Shown: piece by piece, positions 18,033-27,538 of the stretch
How positions within the stretch are numbered: the stretch's first letter is position 1
Layout: each line of letters begins with the position of its first letter
NCBI GenBank assembly: GCA_021399435.1
Contig: JAJTUP010000081.1
Coordinates: 124,001 to 188,000, forward strand
Length of the DNA: 64,000 bases
Direction of reading: 5' to 3'
Origin: Diaporthe sp. PMI_573
Taxonomy: Eukaryota; Ascomycota; Sordariomycetes; Diaporthales; Diaporthaceae
Program-made: the position numbers and the translations under genes
Notes under the pieces: model-generated
Told to the model about the DNA's origin: nothing
Seen by the model: the letters and a program-made list of their open reading frames with translations, nothing else
Database searches by the model: none

Positions 18033-21000
18033 TTATGTATGCCGTCTAGACCTGCTCTGCTTGCCTGTCTTTTCTGCCCTGTTATCGTCCGGGTGGTCGT
18101 CGTCTTCCTCGTCTGCTGCTGCAGACCAAATCCATTTTTGCAGTCGTAGCGGTGGACCGGGCGCTTCTGGGTGTTCTCGATGGAAGGTCTCTAGGGCTAT
18201 TGCCGCGTTCTTGAAGTTCTCGGCAGGGTACCAAGTGTCGTCAGGGTCGCATCCTCGCCAGGCCACCTGGTACTGCAGTTCTCTGTTTCGGCCGTGGAGT
18301 CGGCTCTGTTTGATTTGTTCGACCTCGAACTCTGGTTCGCCATTGATTTCTTCTGGCGGGGGTGGTACCTGGACCTGCTGTGGCAACGGGTCGTCGTCGG
18401 CCTTCCTGAGCCGGTCGGCGTGGAACAGGTTGGGCATCTTATACGAAGCTGGAAGGTCGAGGACGTAACTGTGGCCTCTTTCCTCTAGAATCTCAAAGGG
18501 GCCTACGAACTGCGAGTCGAGGCGGGTGGTTGGAGTCTGTGTTGAGAATCCCTTCTTTCGCAGGAAGACCTTGTCGTGAACCTTAAAGTTCACCGGGCGA
18601 CGCTTCTTGTTTGCCTGGGCCTTCTGTTTCTCCTGCGTGCTGGCGGCGGCACGGCGGGCGAGTTCCTGCACCTCCTTGGTCTGTCTGACCAGCTCAAGGG
18701 CCCTCTCGGCTGGTCCTGCTGTTGCCTCTGCTGTGCTTGGGTCTAAAGACAACGGGTTCCGTATGTCCTTGCCTAGCATGACCTTTAGTGGTGACATATC
18801 GATTGCGGAGTGCCACGACGAGTTGTGCGCGAAATCAAGGGCTGGCAGGTGTACACTCCAATCGTCTTGGTACTTGTCGATGTAAAACCGTAGCCGCTGG
18901 TCCAGCTCCTGGTTCGTGAACTCGATCGCACCTTGAGTCTGGGGGTGGTAGGTGCTCCCGTGCCGATGCTTTGTTCCCGTCAGCTCGTTCAGCTTTGCGA
19001 GAAAGGCTGAGACAAAAGGTCCGGCATTATCACTGATCCAGGTCGTCGGCAACCCTAGGAAACGGTACAGATAGCGATAGTATCTCGTGGCCAGTGTCTC
19101 CGCTGTATCGGTCTTCTTCCCCGGGAGTGTGGCCAGGAGTCTGCTTAGCTTGCACACAAAACCCCATACGTAGTCGTACCCAAATCGGTCCTTGGGCATT
19201 GTCTTGCCGTCAACGACAACATATTCCCAGACTTCTCCCGGTACTGGCAGTGGGTGAAGTAGCCCTGGTGTCTTGTCTCGAGGGATCTTGTTCCGCCGGC
19301 ACTCGTGGCAGTTGCGGATATACTTGCGTACCGATTGCTTTAGCTGTGGCCAGTAGTATTCTCGCTCCAGCATCTTAATAACCTTGTTCTGGCCTGGGTG
19401 CGCGAAGATCTTCGGGACATGTGCTTCTCGGATCAGGGCTGTCTGTAGATAGATACGGCTGTCGGCTGTCTTTTCTGGTACCCAAAGACGTTTGTCCTTC
19501 AGGCCGAGTCCCTGCGATTGGTTCTCTCGCTTGATCAGGTCGACTAGGTCTGCGCCCTGAGGGATATCGGCGTGGTCGGCAAGGTCAGCCGCGGCAATCA
19601 CTTCGCGGTCCGGAACTGTTTCCACCTGCTCGGCAGGCTGGGCTGTAGGCGAGAGTCTTGCCTTAGGGATCAGAGCCATGGTCCTCTCTTCTTGTTCACG
19701 GGCCTTGACGGTAGGGAGCTCGACTGTCTTACGGGATAGAGCGTCGGCTGCGACATTCTCCTTCCCGGGGCGGTACTCGAATGTGATGTCAAAGTTAGAC
19801 AGGAAGTCTGCCCACCGAACCTGACGGGTCGATAAAAGGCGCTTGGTCGAGAAGTACAGCAGGGCTTGGTGATCGGTCACCACAAAGAACTTTTGACCTT
19901 GGAGTTCCGGACAGAAATGCTCGAGGGTTTGAACAACTGCTAATAGCTCCCGATCCTGGATAGGGTATGCTCTCTCCGCAGGAGTCATCGTCTTTGAGGC
20001 ATATCCCACTGGCTTCCAGGTACCGTCATCCTGCTGTTGCCAGATAACACCCCCGGTGGCGTTCCGGGAGGCGTCGGTCTCAACACGTGTTGGCCCTCCC
20101 GGTTTGAAGAAGGCGAGCACCGGTGCTTTACAAGCTAGCTGCTTCATCTCCTCAAAGGCTGTTCTCTGCTCAGGTCCCATCTCGAACGGGGCATCCTTCT
20201 TCAGCAGTCGGTTCAGCGGTTCTGCAATCCCACTGGCATGGTGGGTAAACATTCGAATATAGTTGCACAGACCTATAAAGGAACGGATAGCGGTCCGGCT
20301 GGTAAGGTCTTCAAACCTCCACTCGCTGATCGCTTCAATCTTAGCTGGGTCGATACTGATTCCAACACCGGCTTCCATCACAATACCCAGGTAGTCCACT
20401 TTGGACACATTAAACCGCGACTTCTTGATGTCGCCTTGGAGATCAGCTTTATGCAGCCTGTAGATAACTTCCTCGCAGTGTTCCCAGTGTTCTTGTTCAT
20501 CTCCGTCCGAGTAGATCAGCACGTCATCAGCATAGGCGCTGGCGCAGAAGTCTAGGAGTTCGTGGAGCTGGGAGTTGATAAATTGCTGCCACCAGGCTGG
20601 GCCAACCTTTAGACCAAAGGGTAGGACTTTCCACTGGAAGGTACCTTGACGGGTGCGGAATGCTGTCAGGTATTCAGAGCCAACGGCTATACGGAGTCGG
20701 TGGAAGGCCTGGATAATATCAATCTTTGAAAAGCAGCGGGCGTTTCGGCAGTTAAAGACCGTTCCATTCAGGTCAGGCGCTGGGACAAGGCGGTTCTTAA
20801 GAAACTGGTTGCGCCAGCGGTAGTCAATGCAGAATCGTCGGTCTGAGGAATGCGGCTTTGGGACAAAGAGTACTGGGGCTGCATCTGTTCTCATACAGCG
20901 CTCAATGAATCCCAGCTTCAGCAGCTTATCTGTCGTCTCCTTCTCTAATGGCAGGAACTGGACTGGTGTACGGTATGAGGGCGGACCGGTTGCTGGCAGC

Positions 21001-22001
21001 GGCCCCTCAAGCTCAAGGACTACATCGTGTTCAGGGCGGTGTGGCGGTAACGTGTCGGCTTCTTTCTTTGAGAAGAACCCTTCCAGGTGGGCTAGTGCTT
21101 TTGGCACGTGGTCTCTCACAAATTGAACATGTTCCGGGTCTTCGTCAGCCGGGAACGGGATCTTCTTGCCGTCAAATGTCTTCGAGCTGCCCAGGGCGGC
21201 GAGAGTCACCGTGTTGGTATCCAGCTGACTGCTGTCAAACTTGATCACCTCTTTAGGTAGGGGTGAGTGCTCCCAACGCTTCCTGCGAGGGTCTGCTTCT
21301 AGCCTTGCAGCAAGTGCGGAGATGACGGCTTCGTCCTCTACAGCTTCCATAGCCGAGGGGGCTGCTGCCGCTTTGGGGTGTTCGGTGGTTTTCACGGGCC
21401 CGCCGTTGGTCGAATTCGGGCTTGGGACGTCTTTTCTCCAGGAGCGGCGCAGGATCTGGTACTGCTTGTGGGCTTTCTGCAGATTAGCATCGCGCCGGTC
21501 GGCATCTTCCTGGACCCCTGGGTCAATCAACCCGTCGGATAGGCAACCGGGTGGAAGCTGGATAGCTGGAGAGTACTTCGCCAGGGCGGGGAGGTCGTCA
21601 GGCCACACCATCCCTCTTCTATAGCAGTCCAGCAGAACACGCTGCCGTGCCAGCCATTCCATTCCGATGAAGACGTCATGCCCTGTTTCGGTAATCCAGA
21701 ACTTCTGGTTTGGGAATCGACGTCCGTCGATTTCTAATGTGATCGTCATATACTTAGCAATCCGTCCTGCTGGTTGCTTGCGGTAGTCTTGGAGCTGTAA
21801 AGGTTGATCCAATTGGGTCGTCTTGGCTCCGAGTTGCTTTCTCGCCCTGCGGGCGGCTTCTGGGCTCATCAAGAGCTCGGCTTGTGCTCCTGTGTCTACA
21901 AGAGCGGTGGCTGCAAAACCAATACCATTCACTTGGAGCTGAACGGTCTTAGTGAACGGTTTCTGTCTTGATTGGCTGCCAACTCGTGCTAATGTGGACA
22001 T
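18033..22001 (-). CDS. Chromovirus Pol polyprotein: PR-RT-RNase H-IN-chromodomain
   Basis: Uninterrupted 1322-residue frame. The aspartic protease is at about 25-125 with V-D-T-G (35-38). Reverse transcriptase is at about 340-545 with F-S-K-I-D, V-L-P-F-G-L and Y-A-D-D (490-493). RNase H is at about 620-760 with E-T-D-A-S, R-E-L-L-A-V and T-D-H-Q-A-L. The integrase zinc region HX..HX..CxxC is at about 861-901. The integrase core has D931, D991 and E1027 (D-35-E spacing). A C-terminal chromodomain lies at about 1223-1280 (F-E-V-E-Q-I, Y-Q-V-A-W-R-G, D-D-T-W-Y-P-A-E-N), which defines chromoviruses and can steer integration to marked chromatin. All catalytic residues I can locate are present. 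The frame is -1 relative to gag and is open upstream of its first ATG through the gag stop, so a Gag-Pol fusion by frameshifting is possible. Confidence 0.92.
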   Translation of the reverse strand: MSTLARVGSQSRQKPFTKTVQLQVNGIGFAATALVDTGAQAELLMSPEAARRARKQLGAKTTQLDQPLQLQDYRKQPAGRIAKYMTITLEIDGRRFPNQKFWITETGHDVFIGMEWLARQRVLLDCYRRGMVWPDDLPALAKYSPAIQLPPGCLSDGLIDPGVQEDADRRDANLQKAHKQYQILRRSWRKDVPSPNSTNGGPVKTTEHPKAAAAPSAMEAVEDEAVISALAARLEADPRRKRWEHSPLPKEVIKFDSSQLDTNTVTLAALGSSKTFDGKKIPFPADEDPEHVQFVRDHVPKALAHLEGFFSKKEADTLPPHRPEHDVVLELEGPLPATGPPSYRTPVQFLPLEKETTDKLLKLGFIERCMRTDAAPVLFVPKPHSSDRRFCIDYRWRNQFLKNRLVPAPDLNGTVFNCRNARCFSKIDIIQAFHRLRIAVGSEYLTAFRTRQGTFQWKVLPFGLKVGPAWWQQFINSQLHELLDFCASAYADDVLIYSDGDEQEHWEHCEEVIYRLHKADLQGDIKKSRFNVSKVDYLGIVMEAGVGISIDPAKIEAISEWRFEDLTSRTAIRSFIGLCNYIRMFTHHASGIAEPLNRLLKKDAPFEMGPEQRTAFEEMKQLACKAPVLAFFKPGGPTRVETDASRNATGGVIWQQQDDGTWKPVGYASKTMTPAERAYPIQDRELLAVVQTLEHFCPELQGQKFFVVTDHQALLYFSTKRLLSTRQVRWADFLSNFDITFEYRPGKENVAADALSRKTVELPTVKAREQEERTMALIPKARLSPTAQPAEQVETVPDREVIAAADLADHADIPQGADLVDLIKRENQSQGLGLKDKRLWVPEKTADSRIYLQTALIREAHVPKIFAHPGQNKVIKMLEREYYWPQLKQSVRKYIRNCHECRRNKIPRDKTPGLLHPLPVPGEVWEYVVVDGKTMPKDRFGYDYVWGFVCKLSRLLATLPGKKTDTAETLATRYYRYLYRFLGLPTTWISDNAGPFVSAFLAKLNELTGTKHRHGSTYHPQTQGAIEFTNQELDQRLRFYIDKYQDDWSVHLPALDFAHNSSWHSAIDMSPLKVMLGKDIRNPLSLDPSTAEATAGPAERALELVRQTKEVQELARRAAASTQEKQKAQANKKRRPVNFKVHDKVFLRKKGFSTQTPTTRLDSQFVGPFEILEERGHSYVLDLPASYKMPNLFHADRLRKADDDPLPQQVQVPPPPEEINGEPEFEVEQIKQSRLHGRNRELQYQVAWRGCDPDDTWYPAENFKNAAIALETFHREHPEAPGPPLRLQKWIWSAAADEEDDDHPDDNRAEKTGKQSRSRRHT

Positions 22002-22030
22002 CTGGACCGTCGTGGAGACTTCCGACGGTC

Positions 22031-22043
22031 TTAGTCTTTTCCC
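22031..22043 (-). promoter_or_regulatory. Candidate -1 ribosomal frameshift site at the gag end
   Basis: In sense orientation the gag frame ends TCG-GGA-AAA-GAC-TAA. The heptamer G-GGA-AAA fits X-XXY-YYZ and lies one codon before the stop. A -1 slip enters the pol frame, which is open from there to the first pol ATG at 22001. The downstream structure was not assessed. Confidence 0.55.
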
Positions 22044-23417
22044 GACTCCTCTGAGCTGCTATAGGTGTCGGTATCCTTGATGCCATCCTCTTTGGCCCTT
22101 ACTCTAACAGTAGCGATCTTCTTGTCTGGGCACTCTTTAGAATAATGACCAGTCTTCCCACAGTTGAAACAGGTGTCCGCTGTAAAGTGAGCTTTCTTGT
22201 CTTCCTCGCTTAGCGCTTGTCCGGTAACTGCTGAGGTTCTAGGCTTCCTGGGGTTCTTGTACTGGCGCCTGTCGTTCTCGCGAGTTTGCACCTTCTCCGT
22301 ACCATCCTTCGACCGGGTGTGTTGCTTTGCCTGGCGTTTCTCATACGCTCGCTGACTGCTGTAAGCAGCGTCGGCCACACACTGACAGAACTCTTCGTAT
22401 GTGACATTTGGGTCTTTGCTGTATCTTAACAGGTGGTGGTCGAGTGTCGGAGGAATATGGTCCCACAGGTTCTGCTTCCAGTCTTCTTCTGGGATCTTAG
22501 CTTTACGGGCTAGGGAGTTAAACTTGGCGATGAATTCGTGGATGTCGTGGCGTTTGGCTGGGTCGTACTCGTGAGTCTTCAGGGCCTCTCTGGCTGCTGA
22601 GGCTTGGTTCGGGTCGTGGTAAACGGTTTCCAGCTCTTGAATCATCTCGGCGACACAGGAGAACGGTCGCGTCTCAGACTGGTACCGCGTTTCCAGTGCT
22701 CTTTCCGCATTGCCTTCAAGCAGGTTCATCAGGTGTCTCATCCGACTTTGCTCGGTTCGGAAACAAGGCTTGTCTTCCTCGAACTTGTCGGCTAGCTTCC
22801 GAATCCAGTTGTCAAAGGTTGTTTTGTCACCCTTGAAAGGACGGAGGGTCCTTGGCGAGGGGCTTCTCCTTGCGGTCGTAACTTGGGTTCTTTCCATCTG
22901 TTCCCATATACTTCTCAAACACCGGCCAGGCGGCCATGCCCGTCGGTCTGAAAAAGCTGCCACCAAAAGCGCTTTCCACGGTGGGTTCGCGTTGCCGTCG
23001 AGGCGGGCTCGGGGTTCTTTCCTGGGCCTCGAGCTCTGCAATCCTCGCCCTGAGCATTGCGAGCTCGTCTTGACGGCCCTGGTCGCTGCCGTAGTTAGAC
23101 ATCGCTTCTCTTTGAAGTTGTCTGCTGGGGTCTTGGTCTGAGGGTTCTGCCGACTCGACTGTCTGCAGAATGGTCTGATCTTCTTCTTCTTCAGCCTCGC
23201 CGGCTGCTTCAAGAGTGGACTGGAACGAATCGTCCTTGTCCTCTTCTTGGTCTTCTGGGGTCTTTGTTTCTGGACCGCTCTGGTCTGATGTGAGCTCTGA
23301 ATCTGGCTCCCCGAGAAACGCGTTGTCTTCCGCTGTCTCGGGCTGTGCTGGGTTTTCGATCGGATTGAGTCGAGCTGACTGTCGACTCGTCGATCCCCAG
23401 TCTTTCTTCTTGGGCAT
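22031..23417 (-). pseudogene. Chromovirus Gag, split by an internal frameshift
   Basis: The Gag start is at 23417 (M-P-K-K-K-D-W) and the frame runs to a stop at about 22827. The C-terminal half continues in another frame from about 22835 to the stop at 22031. Protein continuity is clear: the first frame ends P-P-S-F-Q-G and the second carries F-K-G-D-K-T-T-F-D-N-W-I, the usual start of the capsid core. A single extra base near 22835 explains the break. The rest contains the retrotransposon-gag helical core (about 22740-22400) and one CCHC knuckle C-F-N-C-G-K-T-G-H-Y-S-K-E-C near 22165-22125. The N-terminus is Glu/Gln-rich with a short coiled coil. The break could be a real mutation, a sequence error or a recoding site. 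Confidence 0.8.
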
Positions 23418-23541
23418 GTAGTAGCACGCGGGTCTTAGGTCTTGGGTCTTGGGTCTTAGGCGAGGTCTTTTTCGTCGGTCGCGTCGACGTGAGGGTTGGG
23501 TTCCGTATTTATTGATCGCTCGGTCAGCGAGGGAATTGGCG

Positions 23542-23553
23542 AGCTTAGAATAG
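23542..23553 (-). promoter_or_regulatory. Primer-binding site with self-priming complementarity
   Basis: The sense-strand sequence TATTCTAAGCT sits one base after the 5' LTR and is perfectly complementary over 11 bases to AGCTTAGAATA within the LTR (23612-23622; 17835-17845 in the other LTR). This matches the Tf1/sushi-type arrangement, in which the 5' end of the element's own RNA primes reverse transcription. Confidence 0.65.
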
Positions 23554-23757
23554 TGTCACGGCCAGCACGAGATGCAGCATGGGAGCTGGGTGTATTGGCG
23601 CTATCAACGAATATTCTAAGCTAAAGAGAAAGAAGGAAAAAGGGAGAGCAAAGCTCATGCGATCCCTGGACTGCGTAAAAGTCTTGACGCGACTGTGGGG
23701 CTCAGGGTTAGGGCCTTGTGACGGCCAGGTGGCTTGCCTACCATGGCTGCCGTCACA
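23554..23757 (-). repeat. 5' LTR of chromovirus
   Basis: 204 bp, apparently identical to the 3' LTR at 17777-17980, which implies recent insertion or gene conversion. Confidence 0.9.
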
Positions 23758-23912
23758 GAAAGAAGCAATTAATCTCGTCTCTCTATATTATTATTTTCTG
23801 TCCGATCAGATTGGAGTATCGTGATATATTTGTTTTTAAATCTGCCTATCCTCCTCTCTTCTGGTCTCCTATTCCCCTTATTATGTTCTCCTCTCGCGTT
23901 GGAGGCCCCTTT

Positions 23913-24040
23913 TGTGACGGCAGCCACGGTAGGCAAGCCCTCTGGCCGTCACAAGGACCCTAACCCTTAGCCCCACAGTCGCGTCAAGACTTCGCGAGCC
24001 AGGGACCGCCAGAGCTTCGCTCTCCCCTTTCTTTTCCTCT
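23913..24040 (+). repeat. Partial, diverged LTR of the same family
   Basis: Starts TGTGACGGCAGCCACGG and follows the sense LTR for about 128 bp, ending after CTCCTCAGCT. The 3' third is missing. Orientation is opposite to the full element. Confidence 0.75.
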
Positions 24041-24919
24041 CCTCAGCTGTAGATTGGTTGGGGTTGAAGGCGGCATGAAACCTCATATATTCGACTAGGA
24101 TTCTGGAAGCAACCGTTACCAATACCCATAGACCTCCAGTAGGGTAGGTAGTTAGACTGTTCCTGGGATGTGTTTCTCGCCAATATCTTACTGATGGATC
24201 TGGCGCGTCGACGGTCGGCCTCGCAGTGAAGGGATCGAGGATCAGCATATGTCTTGCTGGTGTCAAAGCAACAGCTTGACGACTCTTCAAACCATCCAGG
24301 GCAGCGTATGAGGGTAGAGTTGGGCTACAACCATCTTCTGGTACACATCCTAGATAAAGCTCCAATCCTTATCCTTAATGTGCACCTTCTCATCCTCCGT
24401 CACACGCAAGACGTTATATCCATAGTTGCGTTGCCAATAATCGTATCATTGGACGTCGGTCGATCGAAAAGCACGCGGCTCAGGGTGTGTTCATGCGGAA
24501 AGCTCCACGGAGCTGCTCGTCTCTGTATTCTCTTGATTGCAGATATTATCGCACTGCCTCTGCTTGAGTGGCCCGTTGCCGGGAATATACCATGCGGAGC
24601 AGCCATGGAGCAAGCATCTGGGGCACGATCATTACCCCATACACATGGTGTAGATTAATTGTCCCGGTACCCCACGTTGAGGAGTGGCCAGAGCCGACGG
24701 AGCCGAGGGTTCGTTTCGTAGCCCTTGTTTCTATCTTGCCGCGGTGGTCGAGGAGACGGGCAACTTATCCATGCAGAACCTTGTCGTGACCAGTCAACAC
24801 TGAATAACGGAAAGGGGGTTATCCAACTTACGGGCTGCAGCTCTTCTATCGCCTATTCACTATTCCCACGCCTTTCGCCTACTTAAATCATTTTTATCTA
24901 AAAGCTCAAACTAGAAATA
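24041..24919. other. Spacer, no gene recognised
   Basis: Minus-strand segments near 24440-24260 read like decayed protein (E-D-E-K-V-H-I-K-D-K-D-W-S-F-I, then Y-P-H-T-L-P-W-M-V) interrupted by stops, suggesting a gene relic of unidentified family. It borders the pogo element's left TIR at 24920. Confidence 0.35.
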
Positions 24920-25222
24920 ACGTAGGTGGACAGTCAGCCGGTCAGGACACATGCCCGGTCAGTTTTGCTAACTCTGCCAACTTTTGCCAACCCTAGCACC
25001 CACCTGAGGCCAACATATCAATAAAAATTGGCACCAATTGGTGCCAACTGGTCCCAATTGCTTATTTTTAATTGATTTGGTCAATTTAGAGTGGTTGGGG
25101 TGGCTGCAGTGCCAGTCTGAAGTGGCTGACTTTTGGTGGGAAAATCGCGTTCCCCACCAAAATGGAGCATTTCAACCATGCAGAATCAACCTCAATCTAC
25201 ACCAGCCAAATCAACTATTTTG

Positions 25223-25372
25223 GCGGTCCGACGCGGACCGCTTAAGAATGTACTATTATACACTCTGAATCTAACTGACTAGACTCTTCTATATCTTTCT
25301 GACAAGTTGTTGCATAATGCCCAGTCTTGCCGCAGTTGCCACATCGTCGTTTGCTCGGTCCGCCGCGGACCG
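25223..25372 (-). repeat. Palindrome-bracketed zinc-knuckle cassette (copy within transposase)
   Basis: Two GC palindromes, 25223-25241 (arms GCGGTCCG/CGGACCGC) and 25356-25372 (arms CGGTCCGC/GCGGACCG), flank about 114 bp encoding the CCHC knuckle and the transposase stop. The same arrangement recurs at 4266-4419 (inverted) and 50027-50176. Confidence 0.8.
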
Positions 25373-26924
25373 CCTCCTCTACGCTACCACCGATTTCACC
25401 AGCTGGCCGCTTCCCCTTTTGTTTTTCTTCAATTATCACCTGAGATTCCTCAATACTAAGTGCCCCTCCAAGCTGGACCCGACTTCTTTTGGCCCTCCGG
25501 CGCTTGGCAAGCCCAATATTAGCCTTCTCAAGGGTACGGACCCGATCATTCAAAAGAGTGATCTGATGCGCCATTGCTTGTGCACCCTTTGTAAACTTCT
25601 CAATTGCCTGGATAATTGGTGTAGGGGAGCTGCCCTGATGGGCTGAGATCTTGCCCTTGATAAAACTTGATTGCTGGACAGTCTGGTGGGCATTGGAGGG
25701 TGTTTGTGATTCCCATTTCGATGGTGACACAGGGAGGGATTGTACCGGAGTTTGTAGGCGGACATCCAGCTTGGAAATGACAGAATCTGGGTTCCATGGA
25801 GAAATACCAGCCCCTCTGAACCCAGCTTTCATGTTTTCTTCCGTAAAGACCTTGTCGTGGGCTGCCTTAAACGCAATGAAGAACTCGGACTTGGTGATGT
25901 GGTTGATCGAGGCCCGGATGAAGAGGTTGATCTCATCGCCGTATGCACGCTTCAATAGCGAAAATAATGCAACGTCCAATGGCTGGAGTAGATGAGATGA
26001 ATGTGGTGGCATGCTAATAGGGATAATGTTGTTTTCCTTGCAGTACTGTTCGAACTCTGCTGATACATGGCTCTCGTGTCCATCCAGGATGAGCATCCGG
26101 TATTTGCCCATTGTTCGCTTAATTGTATGCTTATTAAAGTGCTGAATCCATTCTAGACCAGTCTTGTTATCCGTCCATCCATTTGGAGTAGGCTTGATTA
26201 CCCAATCGGCAGGAAAACCCGACTCTGTGGTCCAGTTTGCAAGGTGGTAGGCGCCTTGGACAATGACGAATGGCGGGATACACCAGCCCTTTGCATTGAT
26301 GCATTCAATAGCTGTTGCCCATTCACGGTTTCCAGGCTGTATAGATTTAGCCTTTCCATGCCGATCAGAGCGTGTAACAACCAGGGTTGAGGTTATCTGG
26401 CCCATCATGAAGCCAGTTTCGTCGAAGTTGTAGAGATCGTCATCTGTGATCCCATACTTGGCCATCATGTTGCGAAGTAGTCGGAACCAGTTTCCAATGA
26501 CCTCAGGATTTTCGCAGAGGGCCCTCTGGTAGTCGTAAGGCCGAGAGAATCTTGTTTTCAAGCTTGGTTGTGCATCCACAAAGCGTCGTGCCCATCTGGT
26601 GCCAACAGGCTTGCCATCACGAGACGCCAGCAGGAGGTTGGCCATATCTTCCACACCAGAAAGCCGCATTGGAAATCCTCGTGCATCTTGCTCAATGATG
26701 TATTGAACAAGTGTTTGCTCTTCGACTGGCTCAAGTTTATGCTTCTCGACGCGTGATTCTTCGCGACGGGGTCGGTTGTTCATCCTGTCGTTGAGTGTAC
26801 TATAAGGGATGTTGAAGATCCGTGCAGCCTGGCGTGCACTTAAGGGTTTCTTTTGATTTTTTTTGGAATTTGTGATTGCTTGAAGGGCTAGAATGATCTT
26901 GTCTTCTTTTGAGTAGATTGGCAT
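25242..26924 (-). CDS. Pogo/Fot1-type transposase with C-terminal CCHC zinc knuckle
   Basis: Intact 560-residue frame. The N-terminal helix-turn-helix (psq/CENP-B type, about 5-120) includes A-R-Q-A-A-R-I-F-N-I-P-Y-S-T-L. The DDE core has D168 in N-F-D-E-T-G-F, D281 in L-I-L-D-G-H-E-S-H and D317 in L-L-Q-P-L-D-V, giving DD35D spacing typical of fungal pogo elements. A coiled coil lies at about 450-490 and a basic K-R-R-R-A-K-R-S-R follows. The tail holds C-G-N-C-G-K-T-G-H-Y-A-T-T-C (about 528-541) and ends I-I-V-H-S. The knuckle is unusual for this family. Its coding segment is bracketed by GC palindromes: one inside the frame (25356-25372, encoding A-V-R-G-G-P-S) and one abutting the stop codon (25223-25241). 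All catalytic residues are present, so the enzyme may be active. Confidence 0.92.
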   Translation of the reverse strand: MPIYSKEDKIILALQAITNSKKNQKKPLSARQAARIFNIPYSTLNDRMNNRPRREESRVEKHKLEPVEEQTLVQYIIEQDARGFPMRLSGVEDMANLLLASRDGKPVGTRWARRFVDAQPSLKTRFSRPYDYQRALCENPEVIGNWFRLLRNMMAKYGITDDDLYNFDETGFMMGQITSTLVVTRSDRHGKAKSIQPGNREWATAIECINAKGWCIPPFVIVQGAYHLANWTTESGFPADWVIKPTPNGWTDNKTGLEWIQHFNKHTIKRTMGKYRMLILDGHESHVSAEFEQYCKENNIIPISMPPHSSHLLQPLDVALFSLLKRAYGDEINLFIRASINHITKSEFFIAFKAAHDKVFTEENMKAGFRGAGISPWNPDSVISKLDVRLQTPVQSLPVSPSKWESQTPSNAHQTVQQSSFIKGKISAHQGSSPTPIIQAIEKFTKGAQAMAHQITLLNDRVRTLEKANIGLAKRRRAKRSRVQLGGALSIEESQVIIEEKQKGKRPAGEIGGSVEEAVRGGPSKRRCGNCGKTGHYATTCQKDIEESSQLDSECIIVHS

Positions 26925-27246
26925 TGTAGATGTTGAATTCTAGCGTGTTGAATATTTAAGTAGGTAGAGTGATGCGAGACTGACGCGAAAAATGGGAACG
27001 CGATCTGCACCAAAAACAAACCCGCCCACCCAAACTTTAAACTTTCAGACTGGCATTGCAACTCCACCACACCTCTAAATTGACCAAATCAATTAAAAAT
27101 AAGCAATTGGGACCAGTTGGCACCAATTGGTGCCAATTTTTATTGATATGTTGGCCTCAGGTGGGTGCTAGGGTTGGCAAAAGTTGGCAGAGTTAGCAAA
27201 ACTGACCGGGCATGTGTCCTGACCGGCTGACTGTCCACCTACGTTA

Positions 27247-27538
27247 TTATTATTATCTTTATTATACTTAAAGTTAGGTAATTCTTTTAATACTTTTAAC
27301 TTATCAATTTTATATAACTATTTATATACTATAACCTTTTACTTTTCACCAAGCTTTTGACGCAAACTAAGAATCTCAATTCTTATAATAGGTTTTCAAT
27401 CTACACTGGTAGCTTTCTGTATAAAGATTTCATAGAATCAGTAATAAAGAATCTTTGTGCATTTCCATGGCTATAAAAGCCTCAAGAGTCGCACTTTCGG
27501 ATGGCTGGACAGATACGTGCAATATATAGGCTGTCATA
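27247..27538. other. AT-rich spacer right of the pogo element
   Basis: Strongly AT-rich with no ORF, resembling RIP-decayed DNA. It contains the presumed promoter of the ORF at 27539. Confidence 0.4.

Larger units (their letters stand above)
17777..23757 (-). mobile_element. Ty3/gypsy chromovirus LTR retrotransposon, nearly intact
   Basis: An element of 5981 bp transcribed right to left. LTRs of 204 bp at 17777-17980 (3' LTR) and 23554-23757 (5' LTR) begin TGTGACGG and end CGTGACA in the sense orientation, and look identical base for base. A polypurine tract (TTGGAGGGGGGTAG in sense) adjoins the 3' LTR. The primer-binding position one base from the 5' LTR is complementary to an 11-base stretch inside the LTR rather than to an obvious tRNA. 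The interior has gag then pol. Flanking pentamers differ (CCCCT left, GAAAG right), so no target duplication is visible. The left flank is a pogo relic but the right flank is not its continuation. Confidence 0.9.
24920..27244 (-). mobile_element. Complete Fot1/pogo-type DNA transposon with TIRs and TA target site
   Basis: 2325 bp. Terminal inverted repeats of about 170 bp start ACGTAGGTGGACAG at 24920 and end in the complement at 27244. They are nearly identical, with subterminal GGCACCAATTGGTGCC palindromes. TA flanks both ends (24918-24919 and 27245-27246), the signature of Tc1/mariner-superfamily insertion. It carries one intact transposase gene and therefore looks potentially autonomous. 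Confidence 0.92.
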
